This document shows positions 52,542 to 61,500 of a stretch of 64,000 nt of DNA, piece by piece (positions within the stretch are counted from its first letter, which is position 1; every line of letters begins with the position of its first letter). Both the position numbers and the translations under genes were made by a program. The notes beneath the pieces are model-generated. The model was not told the origin of the DNA. It did not search any database and saw only the letters and a program-made list of their open reading frames with translations. The stretch covers positions 1 to 64,000 of the forward strand of contig JAIQEU010000017.1 in NCBI GenBank assembly GCA_020073665.1, written 5' to 3'. Source of the DNA: Terriglobia bacterium. GTDB lineage: Bacteria > Acidobacteriota > Terriglobia > Terriglobales > Acidobacteriaceae.

Positions 52542-53743
52542 TTCGTCACCTCGATACGCGACTGTGCGCGGGAACGAGACGGCAGACCCAGGATACGGAT
52601 GAACCCTGCCGCATCCTTCTGGTCGTAGCTGTCGCTCATGGTGAAGGACGAGAGATCGGTGCGGTACTGTGAGAACTCCGACCGGCGGCTCGCGACCCCG
52701 ACATTGCCCTTATATAAGGAAAGCGCGACACTGCCCGTGATTTCCCGCTGCGTGCTCTCGACGAAAGCGTCCAACGACTCGCGCAGGGGTGTGAACCACA
52801 ACCCGAAGTACGCCAGTTCGGCATACTTCAATGCGACAAGCTGCTTGAAGTGCATCAGTTCGCGGTCCAGGCAAAGCGCTTCCAGTTCCCGGTGAGCAGT
52901 TAGTAGCAGGGTGCCGCCCGGAGTCTCGTAGCAACCGCGTGACTTGATTCCCACAAACCGGTTCTCGACCAGGTCGATGCGACCGATGGCGTTGCGCCCG
53001 CCAATCTCGTTCAACAACTCGACCAGCGATACTGGCCCCATCTTCATTCCGTCGACAGAAACCGGAACACCCCGTTCAAAACCAATTTCGACCTGCTCCT
53101 CGCGATCGGGTGCATCCTGCGGCGAGCGCGTCAGCTGCCACGTGTCTGGAAACGGAGCATTGGCGGCATCTTCCAGTTCGCCGCCTTCGTGGCTGACGTG
53201 CCACAGATTTCGATCGCGGCTGTGGATTTTTTCGCGGCTGGCAGCTACTGGAATTCCATGCTGCGCGGCGTAATCGAGGCAGTCCTCGCGCGATTTGAGT
53301 TTCCACTCGCGCCAGGGCGCAATCACCTTCAGCTCTGGCGCCAGCGCCTGATAGGCGAGCTCAAAGCGAACCTGATCATTGCCTTTGCCGGTGCATCCGT
53401 GTGCCACCGCCGTCGCCCCTTCGCGCAGTGCGACTTTTACCTGGTGCTTCGCAATGACGGGACGAGCCAGTGACGTGCCGAGCAAATACTTGTGCTCGTA
53501 CACCGCGCCTGCTTTCAGCGCAGGGAATACATAGTCCGTGAGGAACTCTTCGCGCAGATCCTCGACCACCACCTTGCTGGCGCCGGTTTTATAGGCCTTC
53601 TCGATGACAGCGTCAGGATCATCTCCCTGACCCACATCGCCGACCATGGCGATCACTTCGCAGGAATAGTTTTCCTTCAGCCAGGGGATGATGATGGAAG
53701 TGTCGAGACCTCCGGAATAGGCGAGTGCAACCTTCTCAGGCAT
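52538..53743 (-). CDS. argG: Argininosuccinate synthase
   Basis: Joins citrulline and aspartate with ATP. A 401-residue enzyme with the ATP loop LAYSGGLDTSIIIPWL at the N-terminus, CTGKGNDQVRFELAY, and the KSRGCYETPGGTLL block. Length is normal. Overlaps argF by 8 bases and argH by 4, so all arginine enzymes are translated from one closely packed message. Confidence 0.97.
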   Translation of the reverse strand: MPEKVALAYSGGLDTSIIIPWLKENYSCEVIAMVGDVGQGDDPDAVIEKAYKTGASKVVVEDLREEFLTDYVFPALKAGAVYEHKYLLGTSLARPVIAKHQVKVALREGATAVAHGCTGKGNDQVRFELAYQALAPELKVIAPWREWKLKSREDCLDYAAQHGIPVAASREKIHSRDRNLWHVSHEGGELEDAANAPFPDTWQLTRSPQDAPDREEQVEIGFERGVPVSVDGMKMGPVSLVELLNEIGGRNAIGRIDLVENRFVGIKSRGCYETPGGTLLLTAHRELEALCLDRELMHFKQLVALKYAELAYFGLWFTPLRESLDAFVESTQREITGSVALSLYKGNVGVASRRSEFSQYRTDLSSFTMSDSYDQKDAAGFIRILGLPSRSRAQSRIEVTK

Positions 53744-54749
53744 GAGCGCTCCTTACCGGGAAGCGACCTATGCCGCCTCCAAGCAACAACAGCAGAATGG
53801 CCTTCTGGACGTGCAACCGGCTCTCCGCCTGGTCGAATACGACCGAGCGCGAGGAGTCGATGACTCCACCCGTGACTTCCTTGCCGCGATACGCAGGCAA
53901 ACAATGCATGAAAACCGCGTGGGCTGCGGCTTGCGACATCAACTCCTCATTCACCTGGTAGGGCGCGAAAATCTTGATGCGCTGCTCGCTCTCTTTCTCC
54001 TGGCCCATGCTGACCCAGGTGTCCGTGTAGACTGCATCCACGCCGCGCACTGCTTCTGAGGGGTCGTCGAACAGCTCAACGGTTGCGCCGGTCTCCTGCC
54101 CGATCTCCTGCGCGTCCGCCAGGATCTGGGGATCGGGCCCGTAGCCCACCGGTGTTGCCAAGCGGATCCTGGAACCCAGCAATGCACACGCCAGCAGCAG
54201 CGAATGCGCGACGTTGTTGCCATCCCCCACGTAGGCGAGCTGAACATTCTTAAGGTCGCCAAACTTTTCCTGCAAGGTGAAATAGTCGGCGAGAGCCTGG
54301 CAGGGATGTTCCAGGTCACTCAGCGCGTTGACGACTGGAATGTTCGCGTGCTCGGCCATGTGTTCCACCGTGGCGTGCCCGAAGGTACGCAAAACAATGA
54401 TGTCCACCCAGCGCTCCAGGTTGTGCGCTACATCGCTGAGCTTCTCGCGAGCGCCAAGCGGGCTTTGAGTCTGGTCCACGAAGAACGAAACCCCGCCCAA
54501 GCTCGCCATCCCGGTCTCAAACGTAAGGCGTGTACGCAGCGACGGCTTTTCGAAAAACATCACCAGCTGTTTGCCCGCCAGGGCGCCTCGAAAATCCGCC
54601 GGTCGCGCCTTCATCAGCCCCGCGAGTTCCAGAACCGCTTCCACTTCCGGGGGCGCAAGATCGCGAACCGAAACCAAGTCGCGCGACCAGAACCCTTTCG
54701 GACTCGGGATTTCGCCGAGGTGCGGCGCACTGAATTGCTGGCTGTTCAT
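53736..54749 (-). CDS. argF: Ornithine carbamoyltransferase
   Basis: Makes citrulline from ornithine and carbamoyl phosphate. The 337-residue protein has the carbamoyl-phosphate loop FEKPSLRTRLTFE (SLRTR in place of the more common STRTR), DLEHPCQALADYFT, and the ornithine motif MHCLPAYRGKEV. It is about 25 residues longer than E. coli ArgF at the N-terminus, which starts at an ATG overlapping argD by 4 bases. The carAB genes that would supply carbamoyl phosphate are not in the window. Confidence 0.95.
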   Translation of the reverse strand: MNSQQFSAPHLGEIPSPKGFWSRDLVSVRDLAPPEVEAVLELAGLMKARPADFRGALAGKQLVMFFEKPSLRTRLTFETGMASLGGVSFFVDQTQSPLGAREKLSDVAHNLERWVDIIVLRTFGHATVEHMAEHANIPVVNALSDLEHPCQALADYFTLQEKFGDLKNVQLAYVGDGNNVAHSLLLACALLGSRIRLATPVGYGPDPQILADAQEIGQETGATVELFDDPSEAVRGVDAVYTDTWVSMGQEKESEQRIKIFAPYQVNEELMSQAAAHAVFMHCLPAYRGKEVTGGVIDSSRSVVFDQAESRLHVQKAILLLLLGGGIGRFPVRSAHA

Positions 54750-55999
54750 GGCTTGCTCCTTCTTCCAGGTTTAGTCACGAGTGTCGGGGGTGCCTTCAAG
54801 GCGCCCTCGTTTAGAGCCGCGTCGAGGGCGTGAACGACTTCATCGATATGTTTTTTCTCGACGATGTACGGCGGCAGGAAACGCAGGACAGTCTCGTGAG
54901 TTCGATTAATGATGATGCCGTGGTCCAAGAGTTGCCGCGCGACCGCTTTGGCCAGATCGGCCGACTTGAGTTCCAGCGCCAGCATCAGGCCGAGCCCGCG
55001 CACTTGCGCCACCGACGCGTGCTTTCTTGCTAATCCCTCCAGCTCTCCACGGAAGTAGTCGCCCATGTCGCGAATGTGGCCGAGCAAGCGCTCCGCTTGC
55101 TTTAGGACCTCAACGGCCACCGCGCACGAAAGCGGGCCGCCGCCGAAGGTGGTGCCATGTAACCCGGGATGCATGCAGCTCGCAACCTTGTTGGAGGCGA
55201 GAATCGCCCCCAGAGGCAGTCCGGCCGCTAAGGGTTTCGCGACCGTGACGATATCCGGCTGAATGCCGTAGTGCTGGTATGCGAAGTGGCGGCCAGTGCG
55301 CCCCAGTCCGCACTGGATTTCATCCAGAATCAGCAATGCGCCGTGCTTTTCCGTAAGTTCCCGCGCGGCTTGCAGGAATTCCTGGCTGAGCGGATTAATG
55401 CCACCCTCGCCTTGAATAGTTTCCAGGCAAATCGCGCACACACTGGCATCAAACTGCCGCTTCAGATCCTCCACGTTGTTAAATTCAACAAAACCCACTC
55501 CCGGCATGAGCGGCGCGAACGGGGCGCGATACTTCGATTGTCCGGTGGTGGCGAGCGCGCCGAACGTGCGCCCGTGAAACGAATTTTCCAGGGCGAGCAT
55601 CCGCCACTTCGCCTTGTGGCCATTGTGGTTCTGTGCGTGGGCGTAGGCGCGCGCCAGCTTCAACGCGCCTTCCCAAGCCTCGGTCCCGCTGTTACAGAAA
55701 AACGCCTTATCCAATCCTGAGATCTGGATCAGCCGCTTTGCCAGCTTGGCTTGGTATTCATGGAAAAACAGATTCGAGATATGAATCAGCTTTCCTGCCT
55801 GGCCAGAAATAATTTTCTGGATTGCAGGGTGTCCGTATCCCAACGCATTTACCCCGATGCCGCTCAGGAAATCGAGATACTTTTTCCCTGTCGAATCCCA
55901 TAGGTACACGCCTCTTCCGCGGGTAAACATGACGGGATTGCGGTCGTAGGTGGGAAGCAGTAGCGCGGCTTCGGAACGCATCACCAATGAAAGCGTCAT
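54746..55999 (-). CDS. argD: Acetylornithine aminotransferase
   Basis: A 417-residue class III aminotransferase acting on N-acetylornithine (and probably succinyldiaminopimelate). Motifs: GVYLWDSTGKKYLDFLSGIGVNALGYGHP, NSGTEAWEGALKLAR, NSFHGRTFGALATTGQSKYR, LILDEIQCGLGRTG, and the Lys in VTVAKPLAAGLPLGA. It overlaps argB and argF by 4 bases each. It differs clearly from the Cys-insert aminotransferase at 1977. Confidence 0.95.
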   Translation of the reverse strand: MTLSLVMRSEAALLLPTYDRNPVMFTRGRGVYLWDSTGKKYLDFLSGIGVNALGYGHPAIQKIISGQAGKLIHISNLFFHEYQAKLAKRLIQISGLDKAFFCNSGTEAWEGALKLARAYAHAQNHNGHKAKWRMLALENSFHGRTFGALATTGQSKYRAPFAPLMPGVGFVEFNNVEDLKRQFDASVCAICLETIQGEGGINPLSQEFLQAARELTEKHGALLILDEIQCGLGRTGRHFAYQHYGIQPDIVTVAKPLAAGLPLGAILASNKVASCMHPGLHGTTFGGGPLSCAVAVEVLKQAERLLGHIRDMGDYFRGELEGLARKHASVAQVRGLGLMLALELKSADLAKAVARQLLDHGIIINRTHETVLRFLPPYIVEKKHIDEVVHALDAALNEGALKAPPTLVTKPGRRSKP

Positions 56000-56781
56000 G
56001 CGACCAGGACCTCCGTTCCGCAGTCCAGCGCCGCAACACAGAACTGCGGCAGCAGGTGCACCTGCTCAGCGGGCATGATCCGTACGCGCCCGACTCCGTG
56101 CTGCAAAGCGTGCCCGCAGGCTTCGAGTTTGGGAAGCATGCCACCGCCAACGACAGAATCACGCACCAGGCCGGGAACTTGTTTCAACGGGAGGCAATGC
56201 ATTACCGCTCCCTCAGCGTCCTGCACCCCTGGAACGTCAGTCAGGAAGATCAGCACATCGGCGTGACAGGCCACGGCGCAAGCTGCCGCTATCTCGTCCG
56301 CGTTCATGTTGTAGTACTCGCCATCCGTACCGAGGGCAACGCTCGCAATAACCGGAATGCCCGCCTGGGCCCAAATGGCGTCGATCCAGCGTGCATCTGC
56401 GAAGGCAATCTCGCCGACGTAGCCCAGGTCGCGACCGCTCGTATTCTTCTTGCGGGCACGGAATGTCAGACCATCGCCGCCACAGAGCCCGACGGCCGGC
56501 TGACCCGCGCCGCCAATCGCGGCCACCAGGTTCTTGTTGACGATCCCCGCCAGCACCATCAGCGCAACGTCGCGAGTTTCGGCATCAGTGACGCGCAGAC
56601 CATTTACAAAGTCGCTTTGCTTGCCAAGCAATTGGAGCGTGCGCGTAAGGGCAGCGCCGCCGCCGTGCACGACAGCGACCTGGTGTCCATCCTTCGCCAG
56701 ATTGACCACCGCATGCGCGCACCGGTGCAGCATCGACTTCGTTTCGAGCGCCGCGCCCCCGATCTTGACAACTACCTTCAA
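55996..56781 (-). CDS. argB: Acetylglutamate kinase
   Basis: Phosphorylates N-acetylglutamate. A 261-residue amino-acid-kinase fold: KVVVKIGGAALE, VAVVHGGGAALTRTLQ, VGLCGGDGLTFRA and the ATP-site block FLTDVPGVQDAEG. No N-terminal helix like the one that mediates arginine feedback inhibition in hexameric ArgB is present, so feedback control may lie elsewhere. Overlaps argC and argD by 4 bases. Confidence 0.95.
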   Translation of the reverse strand: MKVVVKIGGAALETKSMLHRCAHAVVNLAKDGHQVAVVHGGGAALTRTLQLLGKQSDFVNGLRVTDAETRDVALMVLAGIVNKNLVAAIGGAGQPAVGLCGGDGLTFRARKKNTSGRDLGYVGEIAFADARWIDAIWAQAGIPVIASVALGTDGEYYNMNADEIAAACAVACHADVLIFLTDVPGVQDAEGAVMHCLPLKQVPGLVRDSVVGGGMLPKLEACGHALQHGVGRVRIMPAEQVHLLPQFCVAALDCGTEVLVA

Positions 56782-57824
56782 GTCAGACCCTCCTTTTCAT
56801 TCCACCCGTACATGACATTCATGTTTTGTATCGCCTGTCCGGCTGCCCCTTTCAACAAATTGTCGATACAGGACACGACCACCAATCGCTGGTGATCATC
56901 CGCCAGGCAAAATCCGATATCACAGTAGTTGGTGTGCAGCGAAAACTGGATTTGCGGCAACTGGGGCGGAGAGAATATCCGCACCCAGCACGTCCCCGCA
57001 AAGAATTCACGGAAACACGACTCGACTTGGGCCGGCGACATCGGCCGCGACAGGTGAACGTAGATCGTCGACAAGATCCCCCGCGGGATCGGCACCAGGT
57101 GCGGCGTAAAGATGAGTTCTTGCGAGTGAAGTTGCAGCTGCTCTAGGATTTCGCCGGTGTGACGATGATCAAAGACCGAGTAGGCTGAGAGATTATCGGC
57201 GACGGAAACGAAGTGCGTGCGCGCGCTCGGCTCCTTGCCTGCGCCCGAAACGCCCGACTTCGAGTCAGAGACGACCCCCTTCTGGCGATCAATAACGCCC
57301 GCGCGGATCAGGGGCGCCAGGGCCAGGATGACTGAGGTTGCATAGCAGCCAGGATTTGCGACCAATGACGCATTCGCGATTTGCGCGCGAGCTAATTCGG
57401 GAAGGCCGTACACCGCCTGGCCTGTCAACTGACCGGCGAGTTGCGAATCCTGATCTTCGAAGCCATAGACGGCACGGTTCTGCTCGATTTTCAACCGCCA
57501 CGCACCGCTCAGATCGATAACGCGAACTCCGCGAGCCATTGCCTCTGGGACTAAGGCGCGCGACACGGCGTGTGGGGTCGCTAGGAACAACAAGTCCACC
57601 CCATGCCCGCGCAGCTTGTCCCAAGAGAAAGACTCGAGCGGATAACCACCGTTGCCAGCAAGCGCCGGAAATACTTCGGCCAGGTTGGATGGCCCGCTGG
57701 CATCGCCCTCACGCCGGAGCAGCAGGGGCTTTTCGAGACGAGGATGGCAGGCGAGGAGCCGGGTCAACTCCAAACCGGAATAGCCGGTCGCTCCCAGCAG
57801 CGCGGTTCTTAGTTTCGCCGTCAT
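56778..57824 (-). CDS. argC: N-acetyl-gamma-glutamyl-phosphate reductase
   Basis: Reduces the acyl phosphate with NADPH. A 348-residue enzyme with the Rossmann motif LLGATGYSGLELTRLL at the N-terminus, the catalytic Cys in LVANPGCYATSVILAL, and the substrate block HLVPIPRGILSTIYV. The ATG at 57824 overlaps the argR stop; the frame upstream has no family-like sequence. Overlaps argB by 4 bases. Confidence 0.95.
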   Translation of the reverse strand: MTAKLRTALLGATGYSGLELTRLLACHPRLEKPLLLRREGDASGPSNLAEVFPALAGNGGYPLESFSWDKLRGHGVDLLFLATPHAVSRALVPEAMARGVRVIDLSGAWRLKIEQNRAVYGFEDQDSQLAGQLTGQAVYGLPELARAQIANASLVANPGCYATSVILALAPLIRAGVIDRQKGVVSDSKSGVSGAGKEPSARTHFVSVADNLSAYSVFDHRHTGEILEQLQLHSQELIFTPHLVPIPRGILSTIYVHLSRPMSPAQVESCFREFFAGTCWVRIFSPPQLPQIQFSLHTNYCDIGFCLADDHQRLVVVSCIDNLLKGAAGQAIQNMNVMYGWNEKEGLT

Positions 57825-58267
57825 TTTCCAAGCAATCCTCGAATCCTTTGTTCCAGCTTTCGTGCGGCCTTCTTGTCCGGAGTAACGATCAGAATGGCGT
57901 CGTCGCCCGCGATCGTACCTACCACTTCCGGCCACTGTTCTCCATCCAGCGCGGCGGCCACCGGCTGCGCACTTCCTACGGCTGTCTTAACCACCACGAG
58001 GTTCTGTGCCGGCCGCACGTCCAGGACGAATTCCCTCGCCAGGCGCGAAACAGAAGGCAAAGCACCGTCGACGGCCACTTCCCTGTTCGGAGGCGCGTAA
58101 CCGTCTCCGGTTTTGACCAGACCGAGCTCATGGATGTCGCGAGAGAGGGTCGCTTGGCCTACTCGGAATCCCCGCTTGGCAAGCGCCCGCTGCAGCTCTT
58201 CCTGGCTCGCTACCGGCTTGTCCCCCACGATGTCGACGATTGCCTTCTGCCGGCTTGGTTTCGTCAT
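57821..58267 (-). CDS. argR: Arginine repressor ArgR
   Basis: A 148-residue ArgR/AhrC repressor. It has an N-terminal winged helix (SRQKAIVDIVGDKPVASQEELQRALAKRGF, then VGQATLSRDIHELGLVKT) and a C-terminal arginine-binding domain with the core GTIAGDDAILIVT. The start is taken as the ATG at 58267 because two ARG boxes lie directly upstream; an ATG at 58294 would add nine unlike residues and put the boxes inside the gene. It leads the operon, so it probably represses itself and all arginine genes. Confidence 0.93.
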   Translation of the reverse strand: MTKPSRQKAIVDIVGDKPVASQEELQRALAKRGFRVGQATLSRDIHELGLVKTGDGYAPPNREVAVDGALPSVSRLAREFVLDVRPAQNLVVVKTAVGSAQPVAAALDGEQWPEVVGTIAGDDAILIVTPDKKAARKLEQRIRGLLGK

Positions 58268-58285
58268 CCTGAATAAATATCCAGT
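58268..58285. promoter_or_regulatory. ARG box 1 (ArgR operator)
   Basis: CCTGAATAAATATCCAGT matches the 18-base consensus TNTGAATWWWWATTCANW at 16 positions. It ends immediately before the argR ATG and forms a pair with the next box. Confidence 0.75.
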
Positions 58286-58287
58286 CG

Positions 58288-58305
58288 AGTGCATAGATAT
58301 TCACA
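58288..58305. promoter_or_regulatory. ARG box 2 (ArgR operator)
   Basis: AGTGCATAGATATTCACA matches the consensus at 15 of 18 positions. It follows box 1 after 2 bases, the tandem spacing bound by one ArgR hexamer. It also lies about 225 bases upstream of gltB, so it could influence both directions. Confidence 0.68.
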
Positions 58306-58530
58306 GGATCGTCCCCAGGTGTCAAGTAGTAAATCGGAGACCAACCCTCAAGTGGGCTCTGCGCACAGGGAGGCGTCCGCCAGATGAGGGAACACTCGTA
58401 GACATGCATGAATGAAGGAGTAAACGCATGCAGTGTCGCCAGGAGAATGACGCATCCCGAAAAATCTATCTCTTCCATCGAAATTCTCGATTGTACTTTT
58501 GCCGGTGAAAGAGGTTACAGAAGAAGGACA

Positions 58531-61500
58531 ATGCAGCAGAAGTCCCACAAGTTCTCTACCGATCATGATGCGTGCGGCGTGGGTTTCATCGCACAGCTCG
58601 GTAGTGCCGGGTCGCACGAAGTGGTGCAGCGCGCCCTGACCGCGCTGGTCCGGCTCACCCATCGCGGCGGTGTCGATGCCGATGGGCGTAGCGGTGATGG
58701 CGCCGGATTGCTCACGGCGATCCCGGACCGGTTGATCCGCAACTCGGCTCGCAGCCTCGGCATTGAACTGCCGGAGAGCTTTGGCGTGGGCATGGTGTTC
58801 CTGTCGCCCGAGAAAGAAGCTAGCTGCCGTCTGGCCGTGGAGACTGCCTCCCGAACGCTGGGGCTGCGATGTCTGGGCTGGCGGGACGTTCCGACTGATT
58901 CTTCTATTCTCGGCCCGCGTTCCCTGGAATCTCTGCCCGACGTTCGTCAGTGCTTCTTCACATCGCAGGCAGAGAACTCGGATCTTGAATGCCTTCTCTT
59001 CCGGCTCCGCAAGCACCTTCAGGCCACTGTCCCTGATGTTTACTTCTGCTCTTTATCGTCCCGCACGATCGTTTACAAAGGACTGCTGACGCCCGAGCAG
59101 CTGCCGGCCTTCTATCGGGACCTTGCCGATCCGGATTTTCAAAGCCCGTTCGCAATCTTTCACCAGCGCTACTCGACGAACACGCAACCCAGTTGGGCGC
59201 TGGCGCAACCGTTCCGATTCGTGGCACACAACGGCGAGATCAATACAGTGAGCGGCAACCGGCGTTGGTTGCGCGCGCGCGAATCAGCGTATCTCCGGCG
59301 TCTGGATATTCCTGAGAACTGTTCCCTGTTAGAGCCCGGGATGAGCGACTCCGGCAGCTTGGATAATACGCTCGAGGCCTCTCTACGCCTGAGATGTGGC
59401 TTGGCCGAAAGCGTCCTCCGCCTGGTTCCGCCCGCGTGGGAAAACGACGAGCGCATGGAACTGCCGCTGCGCCGCTGGTTTCAGCACGGCGTCTGCGAGC
59501 AGGAACCCTGGGACGGCCCCGCCGCACTGGCTTTCAGCGATGGGCAGATTGTAGGCGCCAAACTTGACCGCAACGGACTCCGGCCGATGCGCTACACGTT
59601 GACTTCGGATGGCCTGCTGGTGGTTGGCTCCGAGGTGGGCATCGCCGATCTGCACGGCAAGCAGGTGGTGGAGCGCCAGAGGCTTGGCCCAGGCGACATG
59701 TTGCTGGCTGATCTCGGCAGTGGTACTTTCTTCCGCCCGACTGAAATCTCCAAATTGCTGCGACCTGCGGCCGGCGGAACGACCTTCCCACGGATCACCA
59801 TTGTCCCGCCTGAACCCACTTCTCCGACTCCCCGCCCGAAACCGAATCGAGTGTTGGCGGCCCTGGGTTGGACCGAGGATCAATATCGCATGCTGTTCCT
59901 GCCTCTGGTTGAAGAGGGCCAGGAAGCGCTCTGGAGCATGGGCGACGATGCGCCTCCCGCATCCCTCTCCGGACTCCGGCGTCCCCTGTGGGACTACTGC
60001 AAGCAGCGCTTCGCGCAGGTTACCAATCCGCCCATCGATCCTCTACGCGAATCACATGTCATGTCGCTTGACGTTTACTTGAGCAAGCGCACCATGATTT
60101 CGTCGCCGCTGGCGGATGGAGGGCAGCTCCAAAAGTTGGCCGCAACGCTCGCGCCTGTTCACCACATTGATTTCACTTTCGAAGCCACGACGGGGCTGGG
60201 CGGTGCCCGCGCGGCGCTTCAGGTCATACGGAAGCAAGCCCTCGCGGCGGTGGAAGCGAAAGCTGGGTTGGTCATCCTCTCTGATCGCGCGGTAAACGAG
60301 GACCGCGCTGCACTGCCGGCTCTTCTCGCCCTGTCGGCGGTGTGGAATTCGATGGTCGAAGCCGACGGCTGGAATATCCCGCTGGTCATCGAAACTGGCC
60401 AGGTGGTCGACACTCATCATCTTGCGCTTCTGGTCGCCGCGGGCGCCAGCGTCGTTCATCCTTACCTCGCATTGGAGATGGCCGGGGGCACGAGTTCCGG
60501 TGGCGCGGCGCGCTATCGTGCTGCTCTTGAAAAGGGGCTTCGCAAGGTCCTGGCCCGAATGGGCATCTCCACCATCGCGAGCTACCGGAACAGCCAGCTA
60601 TTCGAGACGGTGGGCCTCGATCGCGAAGTCTGCTCTGAGTTCTTCGAAGATGCCGCCCATACCATCGGCGGGAAGAGCTTGCATGACCTGCTGAAAGACT
60701 GCCTTGCATACCACGCGGCCGGGCTCACCGCGTCGAATGCGGAATTTCGCGATTTTGGGCTTTATCGCTTCCGCCACAATGGCGAGCGCCACGCCAATTC
60801 ACCCGAACTGGTCCGCCGGCTGCATCGCTACATCAAATTCCCCAGCCCTGAAAATCATGCCGCCCTGGGACTGTTGGCGAAGGATCGCGCGCCGGTGGCT
60901 GTGCGCGACATGCTCGAGGTTGTACAAAATCAGGCCTTGCCTGTCGAGGAGGTCGAGACCGAGACCTCGGTTCTCAGCCGATTCAGCACGCAAGCCATGT
61001 CGTTGGGAGCAATCTCTCCTGAAGCCCATCGCACGCTTGCGATCGCCATGAACCGGCTCGGGGCCCGCAGCAATACCGGCGAAGGCGGTGAAGACTGTCA
61101 CATCTACTCCGATGCTCCCGAGGCAAACAACCGTGTCAAACAGGTTGCATCCGGACGCTTTGGCGTGACCGCCGAATACCTACTGCATGCCGACGAGATC
61201 GAGATCAAGATGGCGCAGGGCTCGAAGCCCGGCGAGGGCGGGCAACTTCCGGCCGTCAAGGTCACGCCTTACATCGCGCGCCTGCGTCATGCGGTGCCCG
61301 GCACGTCGTTGATTTCGCCGCCGCCGCACCACGACATCTACAGCATCGAGGACCTGGCGCAGTTGATCTATGATCTGCGCGCCGTGAACACGCATGCTCG
61401 CATCGGGGTGAAGCTGGTTTCGAGCTCGGGCGTGGGCATCATTGCGGCAGGCGTGGCCAAAGCCGGGGCGGACGTCATTACCATCAGCGGTCACGATGGG

